Assembly: GCA_028023455.1 (NCBI GenBank)
Contig: JAQFVV010000457.1
Location: 124,001 to 188,000 of the forward strand
Source of the DNA: Epiperipatus broadwayi
Lineage: Eukaryota; Onychophora; Udeonychophora; Euonychophora; Peripatidae
DNA: 64,000 nt
Reading direction: 5' to 3'
Shown piece by piece: positions 61,720 to 64,000 of the stretch. The notes under the pieces were generated by a model. It did not search any database. It saw only the letters and a list, made by a program, of their open reading frames with translations, and had not been told where the DNA came from. How positions within the stretch are numbered: position 1 is the stretch's first letter; every line of letters begins with the position of its first letter. Made by a program: the position numbers and the translations under genes.

Positions 61720-64000
61720 AGGTAATCAGGGCCCCTCCATCCATATAATCTCTATATTTGTTAAGATTTAATTTTATATATACAATATATGTATACATAG
61801 AATACTAAAATATAGACAGACAGTTAGTAAATGTAATGAAAAAAAAAAAAAAATTGGTCACAATTTAAACATACTTAATCACATGACACAACAAAACAAT
61901 CATTTTCTCCTTTTCTTCAAAGAACAAAGCAAGTATTATTCTAATGGTAATGCTTATTAAAAATAACCTGTTATGCATTAAATAAACTAAATCTAATAAA
62001 TGATAATTATAAAAAACAATACATATGCAGTATTTCAAAAAGTGATTTCTTCAAGGTTAGATGTGACTGGATTATATTCAAAAAATTATCAAGTAAAAAT
62101 AAGTAAGGTCAGTATTTTCATAATTACATTTTTAAACATTTTTTAGTTAAAACCAATAAAAATTTAGAAATTTATAAAAATGACATTAAAATCTAAAATT
62201 ATCTTTAAAAAAAATATCTGCAATCGTATTTGTAGTTAGATTATACTATCAGTAATTACTTCTCATTCTATATATCTATATGTATATGCACATATAACTT
62301 TATTTATTAATAAACGAACAAATATATACAGAACATAATCTTTGCATACAAAATAACAACAATTAATAAAATACTTAATAAATTTAAAATTATGGAAAAA
62401 AAACAAGAAGATGAAATATAAAAAAAGGAAAGATTTAAAGATATAACGTTAGGAAAAGGGGGGGGGGTGCTCCCCTAGTAAAATATTTAAATACTGTATA
62501 GCATATGACATTACTCCCTTAGTAAAATATTAAAATATTGTACTTCATATTACATAAGACTAATTAATCTATCAAAAATGATAGGAATTAAAATAAAACA
62601 TTAAAAAAGAATTGCTATTTAATACTTTTATGATTAAAAGTTCCTTTGATACTATTTTTCATAATAGTACTGTGTTTCAATCAATTTAACTTGAATCAAG
62701 AATTAGCAGAAAAAACTTTTGAATGTTGAAAAATAAAATACAGTATTCTGCTTTATAAAAAGTATGACCCTTTGATCTTTTAATATAGTTTGCATAAACC
62801 TATATGGTTAACATAATTAAAATATGGCAGTAAAATATTTTTAAGAAATAACAAAAACCAGTGAAAAGGCAGAAATGGACAGATAAAAAAAGGATACATG
62901 GATAAAAGTAATTTCTGATGATAAATAATAATCATATAGCTTATTACTTGAGAGGTCATGGGATTTCAAACAGCCAATAAGAGGTTGAGAAAGTTTCAAT
63001 TAATTACTAAATAGACTTTTTATTTTTATTTTACTCATCTAATAGATTGTTTTTTATTTTACTCAACTTAAGAATTTTTATTATTAGTCTATCACTCTAC
63101 TACTTATATAGCTAAACAATACAGAACATATATTGCAGAGAATAGTCACTTCAAAAATTTGGTGTTTCTTTAGACATTATACAGGTAAGTAGATTAAGTC
63201 ATTGCACTTTTATGGTCAGGACAGTAGCATTTCAATCCTATGGCAATGTTAATTTAACCAGAATATATTGCATAACAGTTTATAACATTTAATTTTTCTT
63301 GATTTGCTATTTGGCATTTAATGGTTTATATAAGAAAAAATTACTTCATCATATTATATAAATGCTGGCAATGTTCTTTTTTTTTTCTTCGTGTTCGAAT
63401 AAAAGTGCAGTTTTATTTTTAAATATCAATTTAAAATCAGTTCAGTTCTTTTGTTAAACCACATGAATTCATCAAACTTTTTTCTATTTAAATGTCAGTT
63501 GTAATTTCTTACAATTTTTGCACTGTGAAAATTATACGGATAATATGGAATATTTGTACAAGTCATCCATCTTCTCTCGTATTTGAACATTTGGTCTTAG
63601 CATATTGGCTTTATACAGTTATTGCATCATTTAAAAAATAACAAAAGACAGAAAATGAACTTGGTTTGCTTTTATACCACGCTTAGTTTCAAGTGTGTTG
63701 CTGAAGAATTCTAGTGAGTGATGGATTATTTACCGAAGCAGAGTGATCCAAAAAGATAGATTGTATCCAAAAAAGACTTTATTGCCAAACTCATAGATAT
63801 TAACCAAGATGAATTAATGAAAATTGATTTTATTATGTATATTTTTTACATATATATTTGTAAAATTCTAGTTTTATTTTATCTCCACACTTGAAAATGT
63901 ACCTACAATTTGGAAAAGTTCATTATCAGTGAATGCAACAAAATGAAGGGGGAAAATTATTAAGTTAGATGAAATTTTTTTTTTCTTTATGTCAAATAAA
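61720..64000. other. Right end of window, nothing recognised
   Basis: Apart from the G run at 62458 this stretch is A+T-rich with frequent stops in all frames. The less A+T-rich part at about 63660-63790 has no open frame or splice-bounded exon that I can support. Confidence 0.5.
62452..62560. repeat. G run and 44-bp duplication
   Basis: A G10-11 run at about 62458-62467 is followed by two imperfect copies, 44 bases apart, of CCCCTAGTAAAATATTTAAA / CCCTTAGTAAAATATTAAAA. Confidence 0.7.

Overview
This is a strongly A+T-rich, intron-dominated piece of animal nuclear genome. Exons average about 155 bp, introns run from 1.8 to 11.8 kb, and splice sites are ordinary GT-AG with poly-T tracts before the acceptors. 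Several retrotransposon and DNA-transposon relics are present and no bacterial features. The species cannot be fixed from the sequence. An invertebrate is the best guess, because the one host gene is cut into many exons, whereas the human orthologue is a single-exon gene.

The one host gene I can support is on the minus strand: a dolichol kinase (DOLK). Seven coding exons can be joined in frame, running right to left: 48039-47925, 43733-43643, 31824-31736, 27942-27760, 25940-25737, 18969-18785 and 9925-9707. Together they give about 362 residues, mostly hydrophobic, ending just after the conserved RKFFH...YIPG block. The C-terminal exons, which should carry the CTP-binding loop, are not visible and probably lie left of base 1. 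The kinase makes dolichyl phosphate, the ER lipid carrier for N-glycosylation, O- and C-mannosylation and GPI anchors.

Most other recognisable content is mobile DNA. Bases 1-9706 (intron 7) hold one 2.4-kb repeat family member apparently inserted, inverted, into another member of the same family, then a near-perfect 0.96-kb palindrome. Bases 9926-18784 (intron 6) hold a 3' fragment of an RTE-like LINE, a less A+T-rich island, and a small DNA-transposon-like segment. Bases 18970-25736 (intron 5) hold a decayed LINE on the minus strand with coiled coil, SGNH-esterase, APE endonuclease and reverse transcriptase parts. Intron 4 has a hairpin element. Intron 2 (31825-43642) holds a palindromic MITE, a G19 run between 19-bp direct repeats, a 0.5-kb tandem duplication, an RTE-like LINE whose active site is mutated, and a Gypsy/Ty3 pol relic that lacks RT/RNase H. 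Upstream of the gene (48056-64000) are a purine-rich block, a 336-bp satellite array ending in a local inversion, a hairpin MITE, the third copy of the 2.4-kb family, and a Tc1/mariner-like element with TIRs and a TA duplication.

I found no clear undescribed biological system. The items most worth a second look are the self-nested inverted repeat at about 0.4-5.8 kb, the 6.6-7.6 kb palindrome, the satellite edge inversion at 55.15 kb, and the SGNH-containing LINE.
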